From: Druceiella hillmani
Lineage: Eukaryota > Arthropoda > Insecta > Lepidoptera > Hepialidae
Assembly: GCA_039881145.1 (NCBI GenBank)
Contig: JAYKKI010000015.1
Span: 26,028,001 to 26,092,000, forward strand
DNA: 64,000 nucleotides
Reading direction: 5' to 3'
A model generated the notes under the pieces. That model made no database searches, had not been told where the DNA came from, and was given only the letters and a program-made list of their open reading frames with translations. A program made the position numbers and the translations under genes. Position 1 is the stretch's first letter. Each line of letters starts with the position of its first letter. Positions 11,250 through 23,470 of this stretch are shown here, piece after piece.

Positions 11250-12110
11250 GGACTATCAAAGACTACAAAGGAATCAATTAATCCTCTTTTATCAGGGTCA
11301 GAATGGCATTGTACACTATAACCTTTACACGTTATGTCGATGATGCGTGGACCTTAACGCTGTAATAGGCCTTTGATGACGTGCTTACCATGTATTTCAC
11401 ATTTATTTCTGGAAAGTTTTATTATATCCTTAGGTATTTTGCTAAATATGCTGACACCGTTACCCAGAAAAGACCTATTACTTATTTGTAATCTTAATTC
11501 AGGAGTATGAATTTTATTTTTGTTTCTTTTAATAAGGGTGTGGATATCAGACCTTGTAACAAAGGAATTTAAATTGTTTTTAAGGTAAAATAGGTTTTCA
11601 CGGACTGTAAAGACGGTAAAGTCAGAATATTTGCCTCTTTGGAAAGATTTTATAATGAATCTCGAGGTTTAATATTATATAATGCTCGCACTGCTCTTTT
11701 TTGCAGAATAAAATTAGTTTCAGCGGCGTTATCCCAAAACATAATATCATACGGGATGATACTGTGGAAATTATCAAACTAACCTGGCCATCACTGCATC
11801 TGTTAGCTACCTAATGTTTCTATCTGGAAACACAGCTGAGTTTAACCTAATAGCTGGTGAATGTACATGAGCAGTTTTGTTATTCTGAATTACACTACAA
11901 TTAACCAGGGTACATTAGGTTGTGAAATTTAATAAATAAATTTATATAAATGTGGTTTTGTTTTCTGAGCATTTAAAGGCAAATTATTGACCGTTTATAT
12001 AAATTATTTAGTGTTCTATTAATATTTGTTAGACCTTCTTCTTTCCAAATATTCTGTGAACTCTATTTTACTTCATCAGATGTTATTGCACTATATTTCT
12101 CTAAGTGAAA
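11250..12110 (-). pseudogene. Non-LTR retrotransposon reverse transcriptase, C-terminal remnant
   Basis: Read on the minus strand, ordered blocks match the region from behind the catalytic palm to the end of jockey/CR1-like LINE proteins. They are NRTLNNLY then VNNLPLNAQKTK (about 11955-12060), NIR then LTDAVMARLV and FHSIIPYDIMFW (11733-11840), FILQKRAVRALYNI (11670-11720), ANILTLPSL, SFVTRSDIHTLIKRNKNKIH and GVSIFSKIPKDI (11400-11600), and finally KAYYSVKVH near 11355. At least three frameshifts and several stops break it, but one frame stays open for about 100 codons (11354-11690). The upstream palm with the YADD motif and the endonuclease are absent, as expected for a 5'-truncated LINE copy. 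Identity comes from motif order remembered from the family; the exact clade is open. A 3' tail of the element below 11250 was not delimited. Confidence 0.8.
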
Positions 12111-15009
12111 CGGGTACGTTGCTATAAATAAAAAAGAATAAAGGCATCGAGGCACAGTGTTCCAAAAACGTCATCACGGAATAAATTTATATTGACGTTT
12201 GACATGACAGACAGTTTCAAAGTACAGATATCGAAATGTAGTTGTGTTTCTGTGTCTTCAAATTCTTCTAGCCTAAAAAATACATTAAAATTTATAGGGT
12301 TTTTCGCTATAAACTCCTTAACTTAAAACCACATATATAACCACAACTTAAGACCATCTACACATATAACAAAATAATAAAAGCAAAAATCTGTATGTTA
12401 AATATTTAAAATAAAAGTAATTTAGAAAAGTATAATTAAGTTAAAAGAGGGCATTAATTTTTAAAAAATTCATCTATAGCTTCACGCAAGCGGTGGCAAG
12501 AAAATATGATTATTACATTTTTTTAATTATTGCGTAATTTAAATCCTAGAAAAGAATTAATTTTCGTAATGCGATATTAAAAAAATAAGAAATGAAAAAG
12601 GATAAAAATCTAGTTGTAGGCAACGTTATTTAATATGACATATAATATTCAACGTTATTAAATATGACATAAGAATCCCAGAGGTAATATTTTGCAAGAG
12701 GAAAAAAATTCAAAAGTTATGATTAGGATAAAGATAACTTGTTTATATTTCAAGCACTTGTTTATTTCCGAAATAAAAGAAATTATGAAATCATATGAAA
12801 TCTATTGAATAAATAGGTTTTATTCGAGAAAACAGTGTGTCAGAACAATTTTCGTATTATTCTAAATTCCTTAAATAGATTTTACAGCTTAAAAAAATTG
12901 CTAAGAAATTACCGCAACCCTGAACTAATACTAATCAGACAATCGTTTCTAAGTTGTTCATTTTCAGAGTATATTGGAAACTTTTAATTAAATAACACAC
13001 TGTTATTTCAACTTTCTATAAAATATGTAATAACGTTATTACAATTAATAACCATCCTGTTACTGAAAAGAAATATTATTTAAAAACGATCTTATTGCGA
13101 GAGTTTTTAACCTTGCGGAGCGAAATTTATTTTCATTTTGTATTAAACATTTTTCGTGGAAAAATTAGTAAGGAAACTTGAAGATAATTTATTAGATTTT
13201 ACATATAAAAGTGTTCTCAGAACTGATTACTTAATTTCTGTATACCAAATATGATTTAATGTTGGCTTTAGCGAAAAAATATCTTTATATACATGGTAGA
13301 TCATATTTAAGAAAATTGTTAGTCCTGAACTCGTAAATTAAAATCAAATTAATTTTGATATAATTTTCAAATATTTAAGTTGAATATTATTCTGAGATAT
13401 TCCATAAATACCTTGAACCATGTGAATTGTATGTGCAGCGATTTTTACACAATATTAAAACTCTAACAAATAGATAAGAGTTACTTCGGTTTACCCTCCT
13501 GCTATTGCTTTCTGTGAAAAATATTGGGACAACTTATTTACATCACTTGGAAACTTTTTAAACGTTATTTCTGTCAGATTTTTTAAAAAATTGAATATAT
13601 CGACTGAAAGCAAAATAACATCAATAAATTGAAAAATAAACCACTATTTCCCATTAAGCGAACCCATTAAATAAGTAATCATTAATTTGATGCATCTTTA
13701 AATTCATAGTTTGGTATGGATTCCATTCAAAATTTCCCAAAAAAAGTGAAAAAAACAGAGAAATATACACAATATATATACAAATACTTGCTTGCATTCA
13801 TAAAATTGTTCCGTAATTAAATTAACCCCAAAAATAATCCATACTAAATATTTGTTGTATTACTTTATACGACAGTAGCTTGCAAAGTTCCGTTGAAATA
13901 ATTTACATTATAGTAGATATTTAAAGATTTTTGATAACATTAACTTTAATATTCAATTTAAGATATCTAAATATTTATATAAGGTTATTTTTATAAGAAT
14001 ATTGACCAGTTATGGCTCTGCGTCAATTTAACAACCATTTATTAAAATATCTTCGGTACTGTAGCATACTGCAAGAGATTTTGAGGACAAACGAACACAC
14101 TTCAAAATATTAACGACGAATTAATGGGTACAGAAATATTCCAAAGTGAGAGTCTAAGTAAAATTAAAGAAGGAAATATTGAAAGAAAAATTCCTTACGT
14201 AACATTATGAATCTCCTTCTAGGTGACAAAATCTAAATTATTCCATATTTTAGGCAAATATACTGGCAAGAAGCATGCACAAAATAATATATAAATACCG
14301 GTAGAAATTAAAGAAAATGATAGTAGGGAAATAAGAATATGAATTTAAGACATCCGGCCTACGAAAATGTATTAACTAAGAGGTGGAGAATATTAGCAAA
14401 ATACGGTAAGAGTAAAATTATAAATTATACTCAAGGCACGGTTATACCCAATGACGTCACTTTAAATAGACATTTATACCCTTATAAACATGATCCCAAT
14501 TAGCGAGTACACAAGTACTTTGATATATTACACAGATATTGAAATATTAAATAACACGGAGAGAAGAATGAGACATCGAATCATAAAGAACATATAAAAA
14601 GTAATTGTTATAGTTCTGAAACATAACGTCGAACGTCGTCTTAATTCATAATTAAATAGTGTAATTCAATTCGGTCTCATCTCATTCGTTGACACTACTG
14701 GATGATTGAAAATTAATCAAAAATTAAAATCGTAAAAAGTACGCTTAAATTTTACTTGCACATACTTACGAATGAAATATTGTTTCTTTATTGATGGTAG
14801 CCGTGTAATTAAACACTATAATAACGAAAAGCGTTGTTTTTAAAACTTTTCCATAAATAATTCAGTAGTAACAGACAACTGGAGATTACATCATCTTTTG
14901 AATACCATTTTTATAGTGCTAATTACATACATGTCTGTGTAATATAATGTCATTGGTCGTACCACAATTTAACTTACAATTGTCCAGACACCACCACGTT
15001 GTGTCGGTG
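12111..15009. other. AT-rich DNA, no gene seen
   Basis: Contains a 20-bp near-exact direct repeat (caacgttattnaatatgaca) at 12621-12640 and 12650-12669. No open frame of note occurs on either strand and no repeat family was recognised. The area around 12130-12260 has a little more GC ('gacgtttgacatgacagaca') but no reading frame. Confidence 0.5.
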
Positions 15010-15245
15010 ACGTGGCATATCGGAACTATGATGTGTCATGAGGCTTGCGGTATACTACGAGTCACAGGTTTGATTCCCGACTGTTCGTCGTGTAGGGTTG
15101 GTGTTATATTTGTAATCGCATAACTAAATACCCACAAGCCCGTGATGGGCAACAGCATCCGTCACTAGTATGTGGCACGCAATGCGATCGCCGATCCGCC
15201 AAGGGTGGCGATTATGCCAATTACCTCCAATAAATCCATTCTTCT
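15010..15245 (+). mobile_element. tRNA-related SINE
   Basis: A GC-rich block in AT-rich flanks. An A-box-like 'gtgtcatgagg' lies near 15033 and a B-box-like 'ggtttgattcccgac' near 15067, at tRNA-like spacing. The body continues with 'acccacaagcccgtgatggg' and 'gtatgtggcacgcaatgcga' and ends about 15245 in 'ccaataaatccattcttctg', with 'aaatccatt' repeated just after. No intact cloverleaf can be drawn, so it is a SINE and not a tRNA gene. Family name not recognised. Confidence 0.65.
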
Positions 15246-17479
15246 GATAAATCCATTTTGACTGCATCTAGTATTTGACTAAAACGACTATTGATGATAA
15301 TATCATTTGTCAGACTCCTTCTTGTATCGTAAAACCAATATTGTGTCAAAAAAAACTGTAAGTTTCTACAGTAAGGTTTCTGAGATCAACGACATAACTA
15401 ATATATAAATGATGAAGAGAGTTTGATTAGTTTAAGTGAACGTAGAAATAAACATTTCAATCCAATTTCTAAGCGAATGAATTGAAAAAATTTAAAAAAA
15501 AGTGACCAGAATGCAGAGGCTCAACTCTACAGTGGCAGTTAATATTTTAACGGTGTATAAATTATTGTTTTTGGTCTTCAATTAAAAGAAATCAGAAACA
15601 AAAATCTACAGATAAAGTCTGGTTTTAAAATGAGACTCGCATTCTAATTGATTAATTTTTCTAAAGCGGCAATTGATGGAACTTCTGATGATACGTAAAT
15701 ATAAGCTGGACTTAGTTTATTCTTCTAATGGTTTGTATAAAGGAATTTGTTTTCTTTCCAAAATGCGGTCTAAGGCTATAATTCAACCTTGTAGTGATTT
15801 CTTCTAAAGTTTTGAAATGTAGTCGAGCGAGTATTTTTGAGCTGTATTTGAGCGGAGAAAATGTATTGCCACTTTTTTATATTTCGTTTTGTCGTCCTTC
15901 TTTGAGGAACAGTATAATCAATTTCTTGAACATGTTGTAGAGAAATAACAGTTTTGAACGTGCAACAAAGAATATTTTTACGTTATGCATTGTAATTTTT
16001 CTTTACATAGTTACCATGAAGACGAAATGTTTAAAATTTTTGCAGCGCCTTTGTTTCTAGCTGATTTGTTACAATTAACCTCTGTTTTTAACAGTCTTCA
16101 TTCAAATTGATCCCTATTCCCAAGATAAGTTAAACTTAACAATAACACTCCAAAAGACGAATTGAACTAGATATTAGCAGAAAACGACACATACTTATAC
16201 GCCATCTTCCTTAAGTTAATTAAAAATTAAGTTAAAAATTAAGTTATGTTTAAATTAATTAGTAGAATCTAAATAGTTTTCTTTTAGCCCTCGTTTATGT
16301 ATCCATAAGTTATTTTACAATAGTCATTTTACAGGCACGAAGATTAAACGAATGGAAAAGTGATGGTAAAATCTAAAACCTAATCTCAACTGTTATTATA
16401 AATATTTAAATGCAAAAACATGAGTTGAAATGTGTGGATTGTTGTGTGAATGAATGCATGTATGTTACCCTATAACCCCTGGTTTCTAAATAGATTTGTA
16501 CTAGTCTCTTAATAGATTGACACATAAATTTTATCTCGAAGTATGAAGTAATTTTGATCTATCTTTTATATTTTCATTAGGTTCCTACTTGCTAGGAGGT
16601 GTAGTTTTCTTTGGAAGGAAAATTCTGTATCTTTTACTTTAGTATGTATTATTAACTCAAACCATGTACCCTGAAATCGTAAATCCGAACGTGATTCTTG
16701 TTGGAAAGCATACCATTTTTTTCCTTTTTTAACTCAATAGTGATATTACTGCTGGCCGCTAATGGATTGTGAAATATTTGGGAGAGCAATAATATAGCCT
16801 CGATTGACAGACAGAAGTACAAAAGACTGCTTTAATTTTTCATATATTTATTTTATTCTATTATTTATTACGTTAGATAAAATTCGATCTAAACATCATT
16901 GTTAAAACTAGTCTGCCCTTTTCACACGTATCTTTAAACGATTTCAAAAATTCTTTATAGTATTTCATTTCGCAAATATTATAATTACAAATTTCGCAAA
17001 TATTATAATTACAAAATACTATAATTACATTTTTCGATAAGAATTATATTCAATTTATAGACGAAGAACATAGTAAGAAAACCTTTTAACACATTAAGAA
17101 TGCATCGTGGGTATTTCTCCATGTTTGAATTTACGTGCATCGTACAGAGGTATAAAAATGTTTAACTAAATTTAACATTATTGTTTAGATTTCCATATTA
17201 AAACCAGAAATATTTTTAATTTCATCATGTTCGTCATATCTATGTGACTATTACACCCTTAAATTACCTATAGTTTTATGCTTTAAATATGGAAAAAATA
17301 TACGGCAAAAATTAAAAAAACTGATTAAATGCGTCCCCATCCACGTAGAATAGAGGATGGGGGAGAAATTCTTTCCCAGGCACCTCATAAAATATACGTT
17401 GGAAAACAATCGGAAAATTAAATTAAAATAATTCTAGAAACTGACTTTTCATTAGAACTTTAAATTAAAATGACTACGA
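15246..17479. other. AT-rich DNA with a few short repeats
   Basis: A ~25-bp direct repeat (atttcgcaaatattataatt) sits at 16969 and again from 16990. 'aattaaaaattaagtt' repeats around 16215-16245. At 17334-17362 an 8-bp inverted pair (ccccatcc / ggatgggg) could form a small hairpin. No coding sequence seen. Confidence 0.5.
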
Positions 17480-18310
17480 TTAACTCTTTCCTTAGTCAGT
17501 CAAATTCGAATCAAACTCGTACAATAAGTATTCCATACCACCAAGTCAAATTTGTATAAGTTAATAGTTTATTGTTGTAAATTATTGATATTAATTTATT
17601 TTCACTTTTTAATCTTATGTTTCTCTTTTAAGACTGAAAATAAAACTATTTTATGAAATTATTGTATTGCCGTTAGAGCCACATACAACTGTCAAGTTTC
17701 AAGATGTTTAAAAAATACACGAAAATTAGTTTCGTAGATTCCGTTACGTAATTTGTTACAGGTCGATTTAAATCGATAAAAGCGTATTAGAAATGGATCG
17801 AGTGCAGGTTGTTCTCGTGCGAGTAGTATTCCGTTTCGTACTACTAATCGGGAAAGTGCATGTCGATATAGCGAAGCATTTTCCTCTTCCTTACCACAGA
17901 AACTAAATTTTAAAAACGCTGTCTAGTGAAAGTCAAATGCGCGCAAGTTAGTGTTCTTGACCATAGAAAAGCAAATTTATAAGAATAGTTAAGTTCTAGT
18001 CGGTCTCACACAAGTAACGTTAAGTTTTGTATCAATAAATACAAAATGTTAAAAAAGTCAGATTCGTGCCAAACTCCAAAAGTAGCGCTCCGTACCACTG
18101 AGAGTAAAGTTTAGAAAAGCTCTCAAATGCAAATCGATCGTGCGCAAATATTATTCCGTTCCGTGTCAACTAATATAAGACCTAAAAAACGGTCAAGTCC
18201 GAGTCGAATTCGTACAAAAGTTTTCCGTGCAACTGAAAGTAAATGTAAAAACTGTGAGGAGAAATTCGATCTTGCGTAACTAACGATCTGTATCGTACCA
18301 CGGAATACAT
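17480..18310 (+). repeat. Diverged tandem array of the ~72-bp unit, array A
   Basis: Repeated blocks of the type 'gtcnagtgcaagtcgnnctcg' then 'gngnaagtagtnttccgtnc' then 'cgtaccactnaa' recur at about 17500, 17795, 17925, 18000, 18060, 18125, 18195 and 18255. Spacing is irregular and divergence is higher than in array B (20095-20800), with which it clearly shares the unit. Non-coding. Confidence 0.7.
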
Positions 18311-19097
18311 AATAAAAAAATATAAGTCGTCATAGGACGTCTGGCAAATGTGAAATAACTAATTTTTTATATTTGTATTTAAAAGAATTGAAAACAAAAC
18401 AAATCGATTATTTTTAAAACAAAATATTAATTTTATTTTGTAATTTTATTTCTATGAAATAATTTATAAAGGAAATATTTCTTAACAATGTATTGAAAAT
18501 ATATTTTTAATTTTATAATACTCTTAAATTACTTCGTCAGCTATATATTCCCCTGTTATTTCTGTAATAGTAACTGTTGATGCTGGTTTTGATGGAATAA
18601 GTTTTTGATGACAGTTGAAATATGACACGAAAGTTTTAGATTCTCACTATTACTTTTACTATCACCGTAACTTATATTTAATATTAACAAACGCCTTTAA
18701 AGTTTTGAGACAGTTTAATGCAATATACCGATATTAACGAATATAGTTGAAAGCATTAGTAAATAAGACCGAATAACGGATATTTTTAAGGCCAAATTAG
18801 TGATACAGTTTTTGAAATTTCCTTGTCATTTTGGAAATATTTAACAATCCAAGGATATTATTGTTTCTCATCTTATTTACGTTTCGTCAATATATTTAAA
18901 AATTAACGATAAAAAACATAGCTGCTGATGTAAATATCGAAAAATATAAAGCTTTGCAGAAAATTATTAAATTGTCCTTGATGAATAGTTTGCGGGAAAA
19001 ATAAAAAAAATATCGGACTTGGAGCTACTCATAATCACTTTCTACTTAAATTACTACATATGTTTTATTTAATTTTATGTAGAAGTTAACTACAGAG

Positions 19098-19102
<5 letters not shown>
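18311..19102. other. AT-rich DNA, nothing seen
   Basis: No open frames, repeats or hairpins worth noting. Confidence 0.5.

Positions 19103-19178
<76 letters not shown>
19103..19178. repeat. (TA)n microsatellite
   Basis: About 36 uninterrupted TA units, among the longest pure tracts in the window. Confidence 0.97.
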
Positions 19179-19180
<2 letters not shown>

Positions 19181-19271
19181 GTCCAATCAATTTTAAAACA
19201 CTTTTTTAAAAATTTATTTGGCAACAATGCTGGTAATTTGATTGTTTCCAAAGTTAATCGTTAACATAACT

Positions 19272-19274
<3 letters not shown>

Positions 19275-19340
<66 letters not shown>
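19275..19340. repeat. Compound (AT)n(GT)n microsatellite
   Basis: About 20 AT units change directly into about 13 GT units. The open frame over it (19242-19448, IYIYIY/CVCVCV) is an artefact of the repeat. Confidence 0.97.
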
Positions 19341-19769
19341 TTGTATATGTATATAAATTTGAAACAACTTCATATAAATAAAACATTTTTACAAAACTCC
19401 ACCGTGATCATGAGTATAATTATAACTTATTTATTGAAAAATAATTAGCTAATGATATTTATACTTAAGTTTTATAAAACAATTATTTATGATTTCTTAA
19501 ATATTATAAAAACATTAGATATTTAAAATGCTTATAGCATATGTGTTATATTATTATTCAAATATATCAGTATAATCATTATAATAATAAAAAGGGCCGT
19601 TTGCATAAGTTCAGAAATAATATTTTAATAAAATTATTTTTATTTCAATATATGTAATTGCCAGTTGTTAAAGACGTTTCTGTTAACATAAAAAGGGATC
19701 AAAATCCACCAAATTATTTTACTATATAGCATAGTAAAATGACACGTTCAAATAAATTTGCTTTATTTT
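19341..19769. other. AT-rich DNA, nothing seen
   Basis: Only a small inverted pair (ttttacta / tagtaaaa) near 19715-19740. Confidence 0.5.
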
Positions 19770-19925
19770 ATGGTACACTGGCTGTACCCAACGCTTTCAC
19801 TTGCGTGAAAATCAGAATGAGATATTTGTTTCTCTCTTGTTTATAACATATTACCATAACAAAATTCAATCAAAATTCGCCTGGTAGATTTTGCATGATT
19901 GACATACAAGGTAACATATTTAGTA
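19770..19925 (+). mobile_element. 'tgtacccgcgacttcgtccgcgtg'-type repeat, decayed
   Basis: 'tggctgtacccaacgctttc' then 'acttgcgtgaaaatcag' (19788-19815), followed about 70 bp later by 'caaaattcaatcaaaattcg' then 'cctggtagattttgcatgat' and 'gacatacaagg'. This order (CGACTTCGTCCGCGT head, 'aaaatccgtccagtagtttt' and 'acatacaaac' tail) is a very common insect retroposon fragment. A second copy is at 50612-50775. Confidence 0.65.
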
Positions 19926-20094
19926 AATAATATACGAAGGTTTTCCGGCTTTTATTATCATTCTCTATGTTAAGTTAATCACTCTGTTTAAACATTTTTA
20001 ATGCACAGTAATTTTAATGCACACAATGTATGCACATTTATATATATGGCCGAATGCCATATCACGACGTGCCGTCAGACCATTTCAACTTCCA

Positions 20095-20800
20095 TCCAAA
20101 ACACGCCATTAGAAGTTTCAGATCAAAATAAGGTCAAATGCTATTCGAACTCACGCAAGTTATGATCAGTAACACTGACATTCAAATTTAAAAAGTGACC
20201 AAGCTCAAATCTCTCTTGCGCAAGTAGTGTTAAGTTCCGTACCACTCAGTATTTAAAAAAAATGGGTTAGGTGCAAAACGACTTCGTGCAAATAGTCTTA
20301 GATCCCGTACCACTAAATGCGAATTTAATATAGCGGTTTAGTGCAAATCGACCTCGTGTAAATAGTGTTATATAATGTACCAATTAATGCGAAAATTTAA
20401 AAAAGCGGTCTAGTGAAAGACGACCTAGTACAATTATTGTTATATTCCCTACCACTAAATGCGGAAATTTAATAAAACGGTCTAGTGCAAGTCCACCTCG
20501 TGGAACAAGTGTACAATTCCACTAAATGTAAAAATATAATAAAGCCGTCTAGTGAAAGTCGATATCGTGTAAGTAGTGTTCCGTTCCGTAATATTAAATG
20601 CGAAAAATTTAAAAAGAAGTTCAGTGCAAGTCGACCTTGTACAAGAAAGGGCATATTCCATACCACTAAATGCAGAAATTAAATAAAGCGGTCTAGTGCA
20701 AATAGCCCTCGTGTAAGTAGTATACTATTCCATACCACTTAATGGGAAAATTTAATAAAGCGATCAAATCAAATCGACCTCGTATATGCTCAGAGCAATC
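20095..20800 (+). repeat. Tandem array of a ~72-bp unit, array B
   Basis: About nine units of the form 'agcggtctagtgcaaatcga' + 'cctcgtgtaagtagtgttat' + 'attccgtaccactaaatgcg' + 'aaaatttaata'. Unit heads (gtctagtgcaa or close variants) fall near 20195, 20262, 20335, 20405, 20478, 20547, 20612, 20688 and 20760, about 65-75 bp apart. The unit resembles the end motif of the element at 51093-51665 (there on the opposite strand: 'acttggccggttt'), that is, the insect 'cggtcaagtgcgagtcggactcg' motif. Open frames over it (20469-20666 minus, 20485-20682 plus) are not genes. Confidence 0.9.
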
Positions 20801-21289
20801 GGAATTTAAAATAACAAGCGGTTTTTATAAAACACTCTTTTCCTAAGTTGAATATTTTTAGGTCGATATGCGAAATCTTTTTTATGGCTCAAAAATGTTA
20901 TATCAGTTCTTTTTTTTCCTTCACCGTATTAAACTCTCTAAAATATTTTCTGCCATTTTTATTCGGGGGAAGGAAACACATGGTTTCTTATGCGACTAAT
21001 GATAAACAGGTTTATATGCTATAAATTCATTGGACGACTAATATATTTGTCAACGGCAGTACAAATTGGTACCAACTGTATATACTACCTGTATTGCTGT
21101 ACGTGTATATATAATTATGTTCAAACATTTTCATTTATACGATGACACCAGATAACATATTTTTAAACCGCAGATACTTTTCATTATATAGACGTTAATG
21201 GTATTTTTCACTTAAATAATTGAAATTTAAGTTTTAAAAACGTATTTTTTAGAACTCTAGAATTATATGGTAATGCATTCTTGATGCGG
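20801..21289. other. AT-rich DNA, nothing seen
   Basis: No assignable feature between array B and the next dispersed repeat. Confidence 0.5.
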
Positions 21290-22170
21290 TAAAAACTAGC
21301 CTTAGCCTTAGAGTAGTTTCCTTTAAAAGGAAAAACGAAACCTTTATAGGATCACACAGCTATTTTTCTCAGATACCTTTTGATCTACAAACTTGAAATT
21401 TGGTACAGTAACAAAAAATATTAATCTGCACATTTGGCAATAAGTATAAAACTCAAAAATATTTATTTGGAAATTTTAGGGAGGGCAAATTGAGTACTCG
21501 AAATATCATTTTTTAAGTCCAGGTATATTGTGTAATGACACCCTTATCTTGGAAAAGATACAGGTGTCTCAAAATATTTTTTTACGATTTTAGCTATTAT
21601 TTCTACAGAATTATTTCAAAAAATAATACAAAAATTTGTCTCTCATTTATTTCGGAAACTACTCAATCTAAAATTATGGGTTTTTAGAAGTACACGCAAA
21701 AATAATAGGAAAACCGTAGCGGTGATTCTAGAAATCATATTTTTTTAAATAAACTCCATGTTTTTACGCCTACGAAGACTATGGTAGGCAATTCATTTAT
21801 ATTTTTCTATTTTCAAAGCCGATTTTCTTAGAAACCATACGACATCTTATCTTGCTAATCAGCATATTTTGCCCTAATCGCTTGTTTAAATATTAGTGTA
21901 ATTAAAAAGTAGCTAAAATAAAGTCTTAAAAATTTTTACCGTTTTATTTTATGTATCATGTGGATAATCATTTGGGAAAGCTTATTACGAGAAATGTAAA
22001 AATATTTTTTTGACAATTTTAAATTGCAGATTTAAAAATAAATTTTACAGGAGGCCCTTGTTACCAAAAATCATAAAAATAATATTGTTGGTAAAATCTG
22101 ACTAGAAAATTGCAGGAAAACTATAGCGATTACCCAAGATTTTATATTTTTTGAAATATGCAGAGTGTTT
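21290..22170 (+). mobile_element. 'ctgtctg' insect repeat, long copy
   Basis: Head 'ttaaaaggaaaaacgaaacc' + 'tttataggatcac' at about 21323, then 'tctcagataccttttgatct' + 'acaaacttgaaatttggtac', 'gggagggcaaattgagtact' and 'ggaaactactcaatctaaaat' further in. This is the widespread lepidopteran element whose consensus head is 'aaaaggaaaaacggaaccct' followed by runs of 'ctgtctg'; the run itself has been lost here. Other copies lie at 100-590, 23190-23470, 28320-28560 (minus), 30540-30960, 48790-48985 (minus), 50150-50345 (minus) and 51093-51665. Non-coding. Confidence 0.7.
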
Positions 22171-23189
22171 TCACAAAGCGCAGTGTTTCATCATGAGAGA
22201 CAGAGCCTTCTTGTAAAGACTTAACACCTTAATATAAAGTTTCATGACTCTCGGTCTTAAACTGAAAAGAGTTATTGTATTGTGACCTGTCGATGGACCT
22301 GATAAAATTATGAAAGTTCTGTTTTTCTCTATCTCCTGCGGCTATCGTCCTTTTTATGTAAATATATCTCGCAGGTTCAATTGACAATATAAACCTAAAA
22401 AGTATCCGTATTATTAAAGTCGACAGCATACATGCCAGGATCTTAATAGTACCACACGTTTGTTTCACGGAAGTTTACAAACGCACTTAGCGAAAGATCT
22501 TAGCGCTTCTCACGTTTCTCGACGAAACAAGTACGTTGATAAAAAAGAATGGTGAAAAAATTCAAAGCGCCGTGTTTAAAAAGCAACACAGATGAAAGGA
22601 TTATAGTTGCATTTAATTATTTTATGTTATTTTAACACCAAACGTTAAAGCGTAATTCAAAAATTTCCAGTTTCGTTACGTTTTTTAAATTTTTTGTTTT
22701 GACGAATTCCCTTCCATTTCACGAATAATTATATGTATTACTTCAAATGAGTAATGAAATTGCATACGCTGAGTACATGTACTTTATTGTCAATTACCAC
22801 AGCTGCCTCGAGCATTGGAGAGAGAAATAATTAAAACTCGGGTAATTATTTAAGTAATAACATTTTGATATTATTTTTTCGAGAAAAGAGATCATCTTCT
22901 AAAAACGTTATCATTTCTTGAATTTAGAAATATTTGTCATGAATTAAATTATTTTTTTTAAAAATGATATGCGCCTTCGTCGTTGGTTATTATACAGGTC
23001 GCAATTCGTAACCGATTTTGGTGGCTATTGTTTTACCGACGGTTTAATTTTTTTAAAAATAATGTATAGAAAATTCATTTTTATAGTACTCGGTGACAGT
23101 TATTAGCCTCCACGTTGATCGAGTAATTTTGCAACTTCTCACTGCTTTCACTTGTTATTAAATTTGAAACTTTTTAATTTTTTATAGGA
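22171..23189. other. AT-rich DNA, no gene
   Basis: A minus-strand open frame at 22229-22468 (79 codons) lies in a slightly GC-richer patch and has no recognisable motif. Nothing else stands out. Confidence 0.45.
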
Positions 23190-23470
23190 TTTACGTATTT
23201 CAAAAGGAAAAACAGAACATTTATGAAATCACTCACATGTCTGGCTGTCTGCCAGTCACTGCCGTTCTTTTCAGAAATCGTTTGACGTAGAAACCTGGAG
23301 TTTGGCACAATAATAAAATACATTGACCCGCACATATTTCAGTAGCTAACATTCAAAAGACCTTTGAAATGTTAATAGTGCGTTTTAAATTAAGTACTTA
23401 ATTTTTTTTAGTTCGTTGTAAATTGTTTAATAACAAAGACCTCAAATATATTTTTCATGACTTTAGTTAT
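23190..23470 (+). mobile_element. 'ctgtctg' insect repeat, short copy
   Basis: 'ttcaaaaggaaaaacagaac' + 'atttatgaaatcactcacat' + 'gtctggctgtctgccagtca' gives the head with its ctgtctg run, followed by 'gacgtagaaacctggagttt'. It ends where the foldback element at 23471 begins, which may have inserted into it. Confidence 0.75.

Noticed and set aside
15010..15245. tRNA gene
   Set aside because: A- and B-box-like words are present but no acceptor stem or anticodon arm can be drawn; a tRNA-related SINE fits better.
19242..19448. Open frames made of IYIYIY/CVCVCV residues (also 43168-43350, 43891-44160, 50377-50601, 57949-58146)
   Set aside because: They are translations of (TA)n and (GT)n microsatellites.
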